Both the position numbers and the translations under genes were made by a program. The notes below the pieces were generated by a model. It worked only from the letters and a program-made list of their open reading frames with translations. It had not been told where the DNA came from and made no database searches. This document shows positions 34,982-43,811 of a DNA stretch of 64,000 nt, piece after piece (the stretch's first letter is position 1; each line of letters starts with the position of its first letter). The DNA comes from Streptosporangium amethystogenes (GTDB taxonomy: Bacteria; Actinomycetota; Actinomycetes; Streptosporangiales; Streptosporangiaceae): assembly GCF_000721075.1 (NCBI RefSeq), contig NZ_JOEQ01000015.1, positions 124,001 through 188,000 on the forward strand, in the 5' to 3' direction.

Positions 34982-35719
34982 ATGATCGATCTGAGCGAAC
35001 CCCGTCCGCATGTCGCCCTCGTCACCCTTGACCGGCCCGCGCGCCGTAACGCCCTGGACCTGGCCGGCTTCCGAGAGCTCGCGGCGACGTGGCGCGAGGT
35101 CGCGGCGGGTGGGGCGCGGGTCGCCGTGGTCACCGGGGGAGCGGACTTCTCCTCCGGCGCGGACCTGGCGACGTTCTCCGATGACGTCGCCGCGGCGCTT
35201 CGCGGCGGCGAGTCGGCGACCGATCTCTGGGCCGAGGTGCACTTCGCGCTCCTGCGCGACGCCGTGCTGACGGTACCGGTGGTGGCCGCGATCGAGGGCA
35301 TCTGCTTTGGCGCCGGCATGGAGCTCGTCGGCGCGACGGACATCCGCGTCGCCGCCGAATCGGCCCGCTTCTGCCTGCCGGAGGTGCGGCACGGATTCAT
35401 CGCTAGCGGAGGGTCGGTCGCGCGGTTGCCCCGCCAGATCGGCTACCCGGCGGCGATGCAGGTGCTGCTCACCGGAGAACGCTTCGACGCCACCCGGATG
35501 CGCGAGTGGGGGTTCGTTGGAGAGGTCGTACCGGACGGGTCGGCGATCGAACGCGCTCTTGAGATCGCCGAGCGGATAGCCGCGAACGCCTCCGAGGCGG
35601 TGAGAGGGGTCAAGCGCGCGGTCGGCGAGGGCCTGCGCGGCACTTTGGCGCAGGCGTTCGAGATCGAGTCGCGGGTGTCGGAGGAGGTGCTGGCTGTGTC
35701 TCGTGGTCCGGCGTCGTGA
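34982..35719 (+). CDS. Enoyl-CoA hydratase/isomerase (crotonase family)
   Basis: A 245-aa crotonase-fold protein. IEGICFGAGMELVGATDIRV is the oxyanion-hole region and LPEVRHGFIASGGSVARLP the second region; a strong catalytic glutamate is not evident there. ATG 34982 has CTGGAG upstream and is preferred over ATG 34967. It is the third gene of the NifU-like/UGSC operon and ends in a hairpin. Confidence 0.85.
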   Translation: MIDLSEPRPHVALVTLDRPARRNALDLAGFRELAATWREVAAGGARVAVVTGGADFSSGADLATFSDDVAAALRGGESATDLWAEVHFALLRDAVLTVPVVAAIEGICFGAGMELVGATDIRVAAESARFCLPEVRHGFIASGGSVARLPRQIGYPAAMQVLLTGERFDATRMREWGFVGEVVPDGSAIERALEIAERIAANASEAVRGVKRAVGEGLRGTLAQAFEIESRVSEEVLAVSRGPAS

Positions 35720-35726
35720 TGAGCGG

Positions 35727-35757
35727 CCACGGGGCCTTCGCCGAGAAGGTCCCGTGG
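35727..35757. terminator. Hairpin after the UGSC operon
   Basis: CCACGGGGCCTTC (35727-35739) pairs with GAAGGTCCCGTGG (35745-35757) with one G-U pair and a 5-nt loop, 8 bp after the stop. Confidence 0.75.
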
Positions 35758-35858
35758 GCGCGGGCGATCTCGGTGACCGTCCCGCGTTGTCCGCCGGGAA
35801 CGTCGCCGCACTTGAGCGCTGGTCCATGCACCCTTGTTTCGGCCGTGTTATCTATGTA

Positions 35859-35883
35859 TCTTATAAATCATTGATTTATAAGA
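35859..35883. promoter_or_regulatory. 25-bp perfect AT-rich palindrome upstream of the SsuABC-like importer
   Basis: TCTTATAAATC and GATTTATAAGA are perfect complements separated by ATT (11-3-11). With the preceding A it contains ATCTTATAAATCATT, a match to the shared element. It lies about 40 bp ahead of the ATPase start and probably covers its -10 region. This is the most symmetric copy in the window. Confidence 0.8.
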
Positions 35884-35922
35884 CTCCACCGTAGAGTGGC
35901 GGTCGCAGAGAGGTGCTTCGTG

Positions 35923-36723
35923 ATGCCACCACTTCCGCTCGAAGGCGCCGCCGAGGCCGGCGTGAAGATCGCGGTCCGGGCGGTGGGCAAGGTGTTCCCC
36001 TCCGGCGCCGACTCGGTGCAGGCCCTCGCGGATATCTCACTTGACGTGTACGACGGCGAGTTCCTGTGTCTCCTGGGGCCCTCAGGATGCGGGAAGACCA
36101 CGCTGCTGAGGGTCATGGCACAGCTCGAGCGTCCATCGAGCGGTGTGATCGAGATGCGTCACGACGATCCGTCCCGGCCCTTGTCGGCCGTCGTTTTCCA
36201 AGACTACTCAGTGTTCCCGTGGAAGACGATCCGGGACAACGTGATCTTTCCGCTGCTCCAGACCGGGATGCGCCGGGCACGGGCACGCGAGGTCGCCGAC
36301 CACTGGCTCGCCCAGCTCGATCTCGCCGGGTTCGAGCGGGCCTATCCCGACACCGTCTCCGGCGGCATGAAGCAACGTGTCGCGATCGCCCGCGCGCTCG
36401 CCGTGCAGCCCGAACTGCTGCTCATGGACGAGCCGCTCGCCGCGCTCGACGCCCAGCTTCGCCTGCTCCTGCAGGAGAAGCTGCTGGCGCTCTGGCAGGC
36501 GAACCAGAACACCGTCGTCTTCGTCACCCATTCCATCGACGAGGCGCTCCTGCTCGGTGACCGCATCGCGGTGATGAGCGCCCGCCCGGGTCGTATCGCC
36601 ACGGTGATCGACGTACCGTTCGAGCGGCCCCGCCATCCGGACGAGATCCGCGCCTCTCCCGACTTCGCGGCTCTGCGTGACGAGATCTGGCACCGACTGC
36701 GAAGGGAACTCCAGCCCGCATGA
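35923..36723 (+). CDS. ABC transporter ATPase, SsuB/TauB-like
   Basis: A 266-aa nucleotide-binding subunit. Walker A GPSGCGKTT, Q-loop VFQDYSVFPWKT, signature VSGGMKQRVAIARAL, Walker B LLLMDEPLAALD and the switch His in VTHSIDEA are all present. It powers import with the permease and lipoprotein that follow. ATG 35923 has AGAGAGG upstream; a GTG at 35920 and an earlier GTG at 35896 are possible. Substrates of the family are sulfonates, taurine, nitrate or aromatic acids; context favours an organic acid. Confidence 0.93.
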   Translation: MPPLPLEGAAEAGVKIAVRAVGKVFPSGADSVQALADISLDVYDGEFLCLLGPSGCGKTTLLRVMAQLERPSSGVIEMRHDDPSRPLSAVVFQDYSVFPWKTIRDNVIFPLLQTGMRRARAREVADHWLAQLDLAGFERAYPDTVSGGMKQRVAIARALAVQPELLLMDEPLAALDAQLRLLLQEKLLALWQANQNTVVFVTHSIDEALLLGDRIAVMSARPGRIATVIDVPFERPRHPDEIRASPDFAALRDEIWHRLRRELQPA

Positions 36724-37598
36724 TCCCCGTGACCCGCGATTCCGGCGCCGCGACGGCGCCGCGCGCCGACAGCGCGGCAGGCGGCACCACCTGGCGGTCG
36801 ATCACCCCCGGGTCGGCCGAGCTCGACCCGCGCGGGTACGCGAGGCGTCGGCGCCTCCTGGAACGGGGCCTCGCGATCCTTGTGCCCGTCGGACTCATCG
36901 GTCTGTGGCAGCTCCTGGCGAGCAGTGGGGCGCTGGAAGGCAACTACTTCCCGGCGCCTTCGACCATCGGGTCGGCCTGGGCCGAGCTCGTGGAGAGCGG
37001 CGTCTACCAGGATTCCGTTGTCGCGAGCATGCGACGCATCGTCATCGGTTACCTGACCGGCGGCCTCAGCGCGATCGTTCTCGGGCTCGTCATCGGCTCG
37101 GTACGGCTGCTACGTGTGGCCCTTGAGCCGATGATCTCCGCCCTTTACACGATTCCGAAGCTGGCGATCCTCCCGCTGCTCCTCCTCATCTTCGGGCTGG
37201 GCGAGACGAGCAAGGTCCTCCTGGTGGCCCTCACCTGCTTCTTCGTCGTGCTCATCAACACGATCGACGCGGTCGTCAGTGTGTCCCCCCGCTATGGCGA
37301 CGTCGGCCGATCGTGCGGAGCGTCACGCTGGGCGACCCTGTGGCACATCACCCTTCCGGCCGCGCTGCCCCAGACACTCACCGGGATGCGGCTCGCCTCC
37401 GGCCTCGCTGTCATCGTCATCGTGGGTGCCGAGTTCGTGGCCGCGGACGTGGGCCTCGGGTTCCTGGTATGGAACTCGTGGAACCTCGGCGTCCCGGAGC
37501 ACATGTACGTGGGCATCGTCTCGATCTCGGTGATCGGCGTCATGGCCAACATGATCCTTCGAGGTGTCGAGTGGCTGCTCACCCCCTGGAACCGATGA
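36720..37598 (+). CDS. ABC transporter permease, SsuC/TauC-like
   Basis: A 292-aa membrane protein with six predicted hydrophobic segments, starting about residue 50 (GLAILVPVGLIGLWQLLASS). The EAA-type loop that docks the ATPase is GASRWATLWHITLPAALP. ATG 36720 overlaps the ATPase stop (ATGA). It forms the channel of the importer. Confidence 0.93.
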   Translation: MIPVTRDSGAATAPRADSAAGGTTWRSITPGSAELDPRGYARRRRLLERGLAILVPVGLIGLWQLLASSGALEGNYFPAPSTIGSAWAELVESGVYQDSVVASMRRIVIGYLTGGLSAIVLGLVIGSVRLLRVALEPMISALYTIPKLAILPLLLLIFGLGETSKVLLVALTCFFVVLINTIDAVVSVSPRYGDVGRSCGASRWATLWHITLPAALPQTLTGMRLASGLAVIVIVGAEFVAADVGLGFLVWNSWNLGVPEHMYVGIVSISVIGVMANMILRGVEWLLTPWNR

Positions 37599-37670
37599 TC
37601 AACTGAGTACGGTACCTGCCGTCGGCAGATGTCCGGCGGACCTGTGCCGATCGATTGAAAGGAACACCAC

Positions 37671-38705
37671 GTGACCGCACGGCTCTCGCCGCGGAGTCGC
37701 GCCATGGCCGCGTTCGCCCTCTCGACCCTCGTCCTCGGCGTACTCGCCGCCTGTGGCGACGGTGATGAGCGGGACGCGTCCGCAGGCGGATCCAGCGCCC
37801 TCAAGGTCGGTTACATCTCTGGAGCCTCGCTGGCACCGGCGTTCGTCGCGGATGCCCTCGGCTGTTACCAGAAGGAGGGCCTGACGGTCGAGTTCCAACC
37901 GATCAGGAACCCGGCGGACGCGATCGCCTTCCTGTCGTCCGACAAGATCGACGCCTACGTCGGCTCGCCGTCGGCTGGAATGTTCAACCAGGTCGCCAAG
38001 GGCGCCGAGCTCAAGATGGTCGCGTCGCTGGGCTCGGTCAACACGCCCGACGGTGAGGACGCGCCGAGTGGTTTGTTCGGCGCCAAGAGCGTCGAGGAGG
38101 TCCAGGATCTCAAGGGCAAACGCGTGGGCGTCCTCGGCACCGTGGGCACCGCCACGTCCTACCTGCTCGGCAAGTCCCTGGAGGCCGGTGGTCTCACCTT
38201 CGGCGACGTCGAACTGGTCTCTCTCGCGCTCTCCGACATGGTCCCCGCGCTGAAGAACGGCGGTATCGAAGGGGCACTCCTCATCGCCCCGGAAACGCAG
38301 AAAGCCCTCGACCAGGACATCGCCCACGCGCTCGTCGACTCCAAGAAGGCATACGGGACGAGCACGACCGCCGGCATCATGTACGGTCCCGGTCTCCTCA
38401 AGGACGATCGGGCCACCGGTGGGAAGTTCATCAAGGCGGCCGCCTGCGCGACACGGCAGATGCAGGGGGACTGGCGAAAGGACACCAAGATCGTCTCGGC
38501 GCTGGCGAGCTTCATGAAGGTGCCGGAGACGACGATCAGCGGGGGCGGCCTCTACGTCTTCGAACCGACCCTCGCGGTGAACGCGAACACCTTGAGAGAA
38601 ATGCAGGAGATGTTCATGAAGGTGAAGGGGACGCTCACCTATGACCAGATCATCCCGTCCGAGAAGCTCATCGACGACGGCATCCGCGTCGAGGCCGTCG
38701 GCTAG
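37671..38705 (+). CDS. ABC transporter substrate-binding lipoprotein, SsuA/NMT1-like
   Basis: A 344-aa protein with a signal peptide and lipobox LAAC (Cys28), so it is anchored to the outer face of the membrane. The mature part begins LKVGYISGASLAPAFVADAL and has the NMT1/THI5-like fold with KIDAYVGSPSAGMFNQV. GTG 37671 has GAAAGGAA upstream. It gives specificity to the SsuBC-like importer. Confidence 0.92.
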   Translation: MTARLSPRSRAMAAFALSTLVLGVLAACGDGDERDASAGGSSALKVGYISGASLAPAFVADALGCYQKEGLTVEFQPIRNPADAIAFLSSDKIDAYVGSPSAGMFNQVAKGAELKMVASLGSVNTPDGEDAPSGLFGAKSVEEVQDLKGKRVGVLGTVGTATSYLLGKSLEAGGLTFGDVELVSLALSDMVPALKNGGIEGALLIAPETQKALDQDIAHALVDSKKAYGTSTTAGIMYGPGLLKDDRATGGKFIKAAACATRQMQGDWRKDTKIVSALASFMKVPETTISGGGLYVFEPTLAVNANTLREMQEMFMKVKGTLTYDQIIPSEKLIDDGIRVEAVG

Positions 38706-38745
38706 AGGCTCCGTACACGGGCGGGGGTGACAGGATCGAGGGCTT

Positions 38746-39513
38746 TCACGGCTCGGTGCCGCGGGCGAAACCGCGGCACCGACCCAGACTCGATCGCCTC
38801 GTCGCCGCCAGGTGGGCACTCGCCAGCTTGACGGCGCGCGCTCCGTCTCCGGCCTCGATCGCGTCGACGAGCTTCTCATGGTCGCGAAGCGCCGCCCGGC
38901 GCGACTTGCGGGCCATCGGCGAATCCGGGTCGGTCTCCCCGTCGACGGACACCTCGGACCACACGGTGGACTCATGGGCGGTCCAGATGATCTCAAGGGA
39001 TCCGATAATGACGATCATCGTCTCGTTGCCGCACGTCTCGACGAGCTTCTCGTGGAAGCGCCGGGCCCGGATGGGGAACTGCTCGGGATCGTCGAAGGCC
39101 TCGTGCTGCTCCTCGATGACGCGGCGCAGTTCCGGCACGGTCGTCTCGGCGCGATCGGTACGCGCGGCGCAGAGCGCGACGCACGTGGGCTCGATGTGGA
39201 GCAGGGCACCGCTCACATCGGCCATGTTCGTGCGCCGCGTCTGCAGGACCATGCTGATCGTGCGTGCGATGCGCTGCGGCGTGGGCAGGTGTACGACGGC
39301 GCCTCCGACGTTGCCGCGCCTGACGGAGACGAGCCCCTCGGTCTCAAGGATCCGCATGGCCTCGCGCACGGCGGGCAGGCTGACCCGGAACTCGGTGAAG
39401 AGGTGCTCCTGACGAGGCAGGCTGTCACCCTCTGTCAGCCGGCCAGAAAGGATGTCGTCGCGCAGCTTCGCGGCGACGATCTCGGCGAGACGCGGCTGTC
39501 GTAGCTGTCGCAC
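38746..39513 (-). CDS. GntR-family regulator, FadR/FCD type
   Basis: A 255-aa regulator. N-terminal winged helix with SLPAVREAMRILETEGLVSVRRG and a following FCD domain. GTG 39513 has GGAGAGGGG a few nt upstream and is preferred over TTG 39528. It lies convergent to the importer and directly downstream of the ligase. Cluster AT-rich half-sites occur upstream at 39592-39610, which makes it a candidate regulator of the shared element. Confidence 0.87.
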   Translation of the reverse strand: MRQLRQPRLAEIVAAKLRDDILSGRLTEGDSLPRQEHLFTEFRVSLPAVREAMRILETEGLVSVRRGNVGGAVVHLPTPQRIARTISMVLQTRRTNMADVSGALLHIEPTCVALCAARTDRAETTVPELRRVIEEQHEAFDDPEQFPIRARRFHEKLVETCGNETMIVIIGSLEIIWTAHESTVWSEVSVDGETDPDSPMARKSRRAALRDHEKLVDAIEAGDGARAVKLASAHLAATRRSSLGRCRGFARGTEP

Positions 39514-39591
39514 AGGACCCCTCTCCAATTAAACTCCGACACGGACGGGTCTCAGACTGTCCCTGTCAATGTTGCGTATGACCCCGTCGTC

Positions 39592-39610
39592 AATCATACA
39601 ATCATTATGA
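39592..39610 (-). promoter_or_regulatory. AT-rich repeated half-sites upstream of the GntR gene
   Basis: AATCAT occurs at 39592-39597 and 39600-39605, 8 bp apart, and TCATA/TATGA form a dyad (39594-39598, 39606-39610). AATCAT is the right half of the shared element read on the other strand. The site is about 80 bp ahead of GTG 39513. Confidence 0.5.
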
Positions 39611-41197
39611 CTACAGCGTAACTTCCCGTGGAGGAATGGTGCAGCTCAACTCACGGCGGAGTAGCTTGCCGACGTCGGATCGGGGCATCGTCTCGACCGT
39701 GACGAAGGCCACCGGCACCTTGTAGGGAGCCAGGTGTTCACGACACCAGGCTTCGAGCACCAGGGCGTCGACGGATCCCGACTTAGGCACGATCCAGGCA
39801 TAGGGCACCTCGCCGAGGCGGCTGTCGGGCACCCCCGCGACCGCGACGTCGCGCACCGAAGAGTGACGCCGTAGCACCTCCTCGACCTCGTCGGGGAAGA
39901 TCTTGAGCCCGCCGCGGTTGATCATATCGCTGACTCTGCCCTCGATCCACAGGAATCCGTCACCGTCGAGGCGGCCGATGTCACCGGTGCGCAGGAAGTC
40001 GTCCACGATCCTGTCGTCGCCCGGCGGCGACGTTTCATTGGCGGCGGCGGCGTATCCCCGCATGCGAAAAGGCGACCGGATGTGAATGTGGCCGAGCTCG
40101 TTCGTCGCGACCTCCTGGTCGTCCTCGTCCAAAATCCGCACGTCGACGTCGTCATAGGGGCGGCCGGTGGCGCCGAGCTTCTCGGCCCCGAACCCGCGGA
40201 TGTCCTCGATCGTCCAGCCGACGACCTCGCCTCCGAGCTCTGTCTGCCCGTAGGAGTTGAGTACGAGGACGCCGAACCGTTCGTGGAAGCGCCGCGCGGT
40301 GGCCGGAGAGAGCGGCGCCGTGATGGATCGGACGATCTCCAGCGGCTCCAGTGTGTCGATCTCGTCGCTGTCGCACAGCATTGTGATCATGGCGGGCGCG
40401 AGCACCGTGGAGTTGAGGCGGTGCGTGCGGACCGCTACAGCGAACTCCGCCGGGGTGAACCTGTCGAGCAGGACGACGCCGAACCCCGCGCGGAGTGAGA
40501 ACAAGGTGTTGAATATGCCCGCCCAGAGTGCGAGCGACAGCGGGATCAGATTGACCCGTATCGACTTTCGAGGCTCCCGCGTGTCGGGGCCACGCCGGCG
40601 CAGCTTTCGCAGGCTCGAGTCCAAGGCGTCGATCGTGCTGCGATGGCGTAGCAGGACGGCCTTGGGCTTGCCCGTCGTTCCGGAGGTGCGCAGGATGAGG
40701 GCGGTGTCGCCGTCGTAGGTCGTTACCGGGACTGTCATCGGCCGCCGGACCTTCGCGCTCCACGCCGTCTCGTCGAGCTCGATCATGCCGATGTCGACGA
40801 TCTGGCGGTCAAGGTCCTCGGCTGTGCCGAGGAGAAGACCGACCGGTGTGTCGGCGACGAGATTCGCCACTTCGCGACCGGTGCTGCGACAGTTGATCGG
40901 CATGTACACGGCGCCTACCGTCCAGACTGCGAACATGGCGACGACCCCGGTCATCCCCGGCCCGACGAGCGCGCCGACGGGGTGGCCCGGTTCCACACCG
41001 GCCCGGGTCAGCTCGGCCGCCACCCGCGACACGGCCGTGCGCAGCTCCATGAAGGTCAGAGTGCCTCCGGTCGAATGCACGACAACGGTCTCGTCGAGCG
41101 CCGGAAGGTCATCCAGAAGCTCGACCAACGACCGATCGGGCGGTTGGATCGAAGACCGGTCGGATGACCCGTCCTCGCTGGGAACGCTCGTGCTCAT
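39611..41197 (-). CDS. AMP-forming acyl-CoA ligase (FadD type)
   Basis: A 528-aa ANL enzyme. ILRTSGTTGKPKAVLL, LNSYGQTELGG, DDFLRTGDIGRLDGDGFLW, NRGGLKIFPDEVEEVL and the lysine in SDVGKLLRREL are the standard motifs. It activates an acid to acyl-CoA. ATG 41197 has GAGAGGAC upstream, and the gene is divergent from a crotonase, with two AT-rich elements between them. The GntR regulator lies immediately downstream, possibly co-transcribed. Confidence 0.92.
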   Translation of the reverse strand: MSTSVPSEDGSSDRSSIQPPDRSLVELLDDLPALDETVVVHSTGGTLTFMELRTAVSRVAAELTRAGVEPGHPVGALVGPGMTGVVAMFAVWTVGAVYMPINCRSTGREVANLVADTPVGLLLGTAEDLDRQIVDIGMIELDETAWSAKVRRPMTVPVTTYDGDTALILRTSGTTGKPKAVLLRHRSTIDALDSSLRKLRRRGPDTREPRKSIRVNLIPLSLALWAGIFNTLFSLRAGFGVVLLDRFTPAEFAVAVRTHRLNSTVLAPAMITMLCDSDEIDTLEPLEIVRSITAPLSPATARRFHERFGVLVLNSYGQTELGGEVVGWTIEDIRGFGAEKLGATGRPYDDVDVRILDEDDQEVATNELGHIHIRSPFRMRGYAAAANETSPPGDDRIVDDFLRTGDIGRLDGDGFLWIEGRVSDMINRGGLKIFPDEVEEVLRRHSSVRDVAVAGVPDSRLGEVPYAWIVPKSGSVDALVLEAWCREHLAPYKVPVAFVTVETMPRSDVGKLLRRELSCTIPPREVTL

Positions 41198-41224
41198 GTC
41201 CGTCCTCTCGATGGCGTGAAACCT

Positions 41225-41239
41225 TATTATTATAAAGAT
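41225..41239 (-). promoter_or_regulatory. AT-rich cluster element nearer the ligase
   Basis: ATCTTTATAATAATA on the minus strand, with TATAAT (41234-41229) as a consensus -10 box. The leader before ATG 41197 is about 25 nt. It is the first of two copies in this divergent region. Confidence 0.65.
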
Positions 41240-41278
41240 AGCAATATCACGAAGGCTAGGCTGGCGCCCTAAGAGTTC

Positions 41279-41293
41279 ATCTTTATAATGCTT
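41279..41293 (+). promoter_or_regulatory. AT-rich cluster element and -10 box of a leaderless crotonase
   Basis: ATCTTTATAATGCTT includes TATAAT at 41284-41289, six nt before ATG 41296. A transcript starting about seven nt after the -10 box would begin at the start codon, so the gene is probably leaderless. Confidence 0.7.
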
Positions 41294-41295
41294 GC

Positions 41296-42111
41296 ATGCT
41301 AAGCGAATATCCTGCCGCCGACGGAGTCGAGATCGACCTGACCGGTGGTGTCCTGGCCCTGCGCCTGAACGACCCGCGCCGGCGCAACGCGCTGCACGAC
41401 CGATCGCTGCGCGCCCTCATCGACGCCCTCGAACTCGCCCAGAACGACGAGCGGGTCCGTGCCGTACTTCTGTCCGGAGCAGGTGCTGACTTCTGCAGCG
41501 GCTTCGACATCGTCGGGCGCAATGCCGGTGGCTCGGCCGAGCGCCCCCGGCCGGGGGCGATCCAGCGCCGTCTCCCGTCCCAGGCCCATCGTCTGATCCC
41601 CCAGCTGTGCGAACTGCAGGTGCCGGTCGTGTGCGCTGTGACGGGATACGCGGTCGGGATCGGGTTCCAACTCGCCCTCGCGAGCGACTTCGTGGTCGCG
41701 GATATTTCGGCCACCTTCTGGCAGCCGTTCATCACTCGGGGAATGACGCCGGACAGCGGTGCGACCTGGCTGACGACGCGGGCCGTCGGGTCGCAGCGAG
41801 CTCGTCGCCTTCTCCTGCTCGGTGACCGTCTCGACGCCCGGACGGCCCATGACTGGGGCATCGTGTACGAGGTCACCGAACAGGGGGCGGCCGACGAGAG
41901 GGCCCGCGCGCTCGCGGTCAGACTCGCCGGCGGACCGACGGTGGCGCTCGGTCTCACGAAGGCCCTCATCAACCAGGCCGCCGACGCCGCCCTGCGCGAG
42001 CAGCTCCCCGCCGAGGCGTTCTCGCTCGAGATCTCGTCACGGAGCCAGGACTTCCGGGAGGGACTCACCGCCTTCGTCGAGAAGCGCGAGCCGAGGTTCG
42101 CCGGCCGATGA
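41296..42111 (+). CDS. Enoyl-CoA hydratase/isomerase (crotonase family)
   Basis: A 271-aa crotonase-fold protein. VTGYAVGIGFQLALASDFVV is the oxyanion region and FITRGMTPDSGATWLTTRAVG the second region. No ribosome binding site precedes ATG 41296, in line with a leaderless mRNA. It heads an operon with the ligase and thioesterase that follow. Confidence 0.88.
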   Translation: MLSEYPAADGVEIDLTGGVLALRLNDPRRRNALHDRSLRALIDALELAQNDERVRAVLLSGAGADFCSGFDIVGRNAGGSAERPRPGAIQRRLPSQAHRLIPQLCELQVPVVCAVTGYAVGIGFQLALASDFVVADISATFWQPFITRGMTPDSGATWLTTRAVGSQRARRLLLLGDRLDARTAHDWGIVYEVTEQGAADERARALAVRLAGGPTVALGLTKALINQAADAALREQLPAEAFSLEISSRSQDFREGLTAFVEKREPRFAGR

Positions 42112-42152
42112 GCGGACGTGCCCCAGTGGCAGGCGCCTCAGGAGGAATCGGG

Positions 42153-43811
42153 ATGACGGGCACATGGTCGGGAGGACCAATGGAAAGTGATCACGTGGCG
42201 GAGCGGACGGTCCCGCGGATGCTGATGGGCAGTGCCGAGCGCTTCGGCGACCGGCTCGCCGTCATCGACGGCGAGACCAGGTTCACCTTCCGTGAACTGC
42301 TCGACGCGGCGATGGAGGTCGCTCGCGGCGCCATCGCGCTTGGGATCGAACGCGGTGACCGGGTGAGCGTCTGGGCCCCCAACTCTCACCGCTGGATCAT
42401 CGTGTCGCTCGGCCTGCACTGCGCCGGAGCGACCGTCGTCCCCATCAACACGCGCTACCGTGGCCGTGAGGCGCGCGAGATCCTGGCTCGGGTCCGCGCG
42501 AAGGCGGTCTTCGTCGACGGCGGCTTTCTCGGCTACGACTACGCCGGCGCCGTACGCGATCCGGGCGAGGACGGCGAGGGCCTCGAAGGCGTCGACGCGT
42601 CTTTGACGGATCTGGTCGTCGTGGACATGCTGGCCGGTGCGGCGGCGGGTGATCCGCGCCTGCTGGGCTGGGACGACTTCCTCGCACGGGCGAAGGAGGT
42701 GTCCGCCGAGGCCGCCCGTGACGCGGCGATGGCGGTGCAACCGGCCGATCTCGCTGACGTGATCTTCACCTCCGGCACCACCGGACGGGCCAAGGGGGTG
42801 ACGCTCCCGCACGGCCCCTCGCTGGATCTGTACGCGACGTATGGCCGTATCTGGGGCCTGCGGCCCGGTGACCGTTACCTGGTCACGCTGCCGTTCTTCC
42901 ACACGGGTGGCAACAAGGCGGGAATGATCACGAGCCTCATGCACGGTCTGACGATCGTGCCGATGGCGGTTTTCGACCCCGTCGAGGCGATGCGGCTCGT
43001 CGAGTCCTACGAGGTCTCGGTCATGAACGGCCCGCCCACGATCTACTACTCGCTCATGGAGAGCGCCGAACGGGAGTCGTACGACCTCGGCTCCCTGCGC
43101 GTGGCGGCGACGGGAGCGGCGGTCGTTCCGGTGGCGTTGGTCGAGCGCGCGCGCTCGGAACTGCCGTTCGAGCACTTCATCACCGCGTACGGGATGACCG
43201 AGTGCTTCGGCACCGCCACGATGTGCCGCATGGGCGACTCCGCGGATGTGATCGCGGGCACGAACGGCCGGGCTCTGCCGGGCATCGAACTCAGGGTCGT
43301 GGACTCCGAAGGTCAGGACCTCCCTTCAGGCGAGCCGGGGGAGGTGCTGATCCGCGCCGCCACCATCACGCCCGGCTACTGGGAGGATCCGCAGGCCACC
43401 GCGGAGGCGATCGACGCGGACGGCTGGCTGCACTCGGGTGACATCGGGACGCTGGACGCGGACGGCAACCTCAAGATCACCGATCGGCTCAAGGACCTCT
43501 TCTTCGTCGGCGGTTTCAATGTGTCACCGGCCGAGGTGGAGCAGGTCCTCGCCCGTCACCCGGCGGTGGCGGAGGTCGCCGTGGTCGGGGTGCCGGACCA
43601 GCGGCTGGGCGAGGTGCCCAAGGCCTATATCGTGCCGCGCAGGGGGGCCGAGGCCACCGCCGAGGAGATCATCGCCTGGGCGCGTGAGAGGGTGGCGAAC
43701 TTCAAGGTCCCGCGGACCGTCGAACTCGTCTCCACACTGCCGCGCAATGCCAGCGGCAAGGTGCTGAAGGGCGACCTGCGCGGCCCCGCGGCCAGGCGAG
43801 CGACAGCGTGA
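42153..43811 (+). CDS. AMP-forming acyl-CoA ligase (FadD type)
   Basis: A 552-aa ANL enzyme: FTSGTTGRAKGVTLP, TAYGMTECFG, DGWLHSGDIGTLDADG, KDLFFVGGFNVSPAEVE and the lysine in ASGKVLKGDL. ATG 42153 has a perfect AGGAGGA about 7 nt upstream; ATG 42108, overlapping the crotonase stop, and ATG 42180 with GGGAGGA are alternatives. It is the third AMP-forming ligase of the window. Its stop overlaps the thioesterase start (GTGA). Confidence 0.9.
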   Translation: MTGTWSGGPMESDHVAERTVPRMLMGSAERFGDRLAVIDGETRFTFRELLDAAMEVARGAIALGIERGDRVSVWAPNSHRWIIVSLGLHCAGATVVPINTRYRGREAREILARVRAKAVFVDGGFLGYDYAGAVRDPGEDGEGLEGVDASLTDLVVVDMLAGAAAGDPRLLGWDDFLARAKEVSAEAARDAAMAVQPADLADVIFTSGTTGRAKGVTLPHGPSLDLYATYGRIWGLRPGDRYLVTLPFFHTGGNKAGMITSLMHGLTIVPMAVFDPVEAMRLVESYEVSVMNGPPTIYYSLMESAERESYDLGSLRVAATGAAVVPVALVERARSELPFEHFITAYGMTECFGTATMCRMGDSADVIAGTNGRALPGIELRVVDSEGQDLPSGEPGEVLIRAATITPGYWEDPQATAEAIDADGWLHSGDIGTLDADGNLKITDRLKDLFFVGGFNVSPAEVEQVLARHPAVAEVAVVGVPDQRLGEVPKAYIVPRRGAEATAEEIIAWARERVANFKVPRTVELVSTLPRNASGKVLKGDLRGPAARRATA

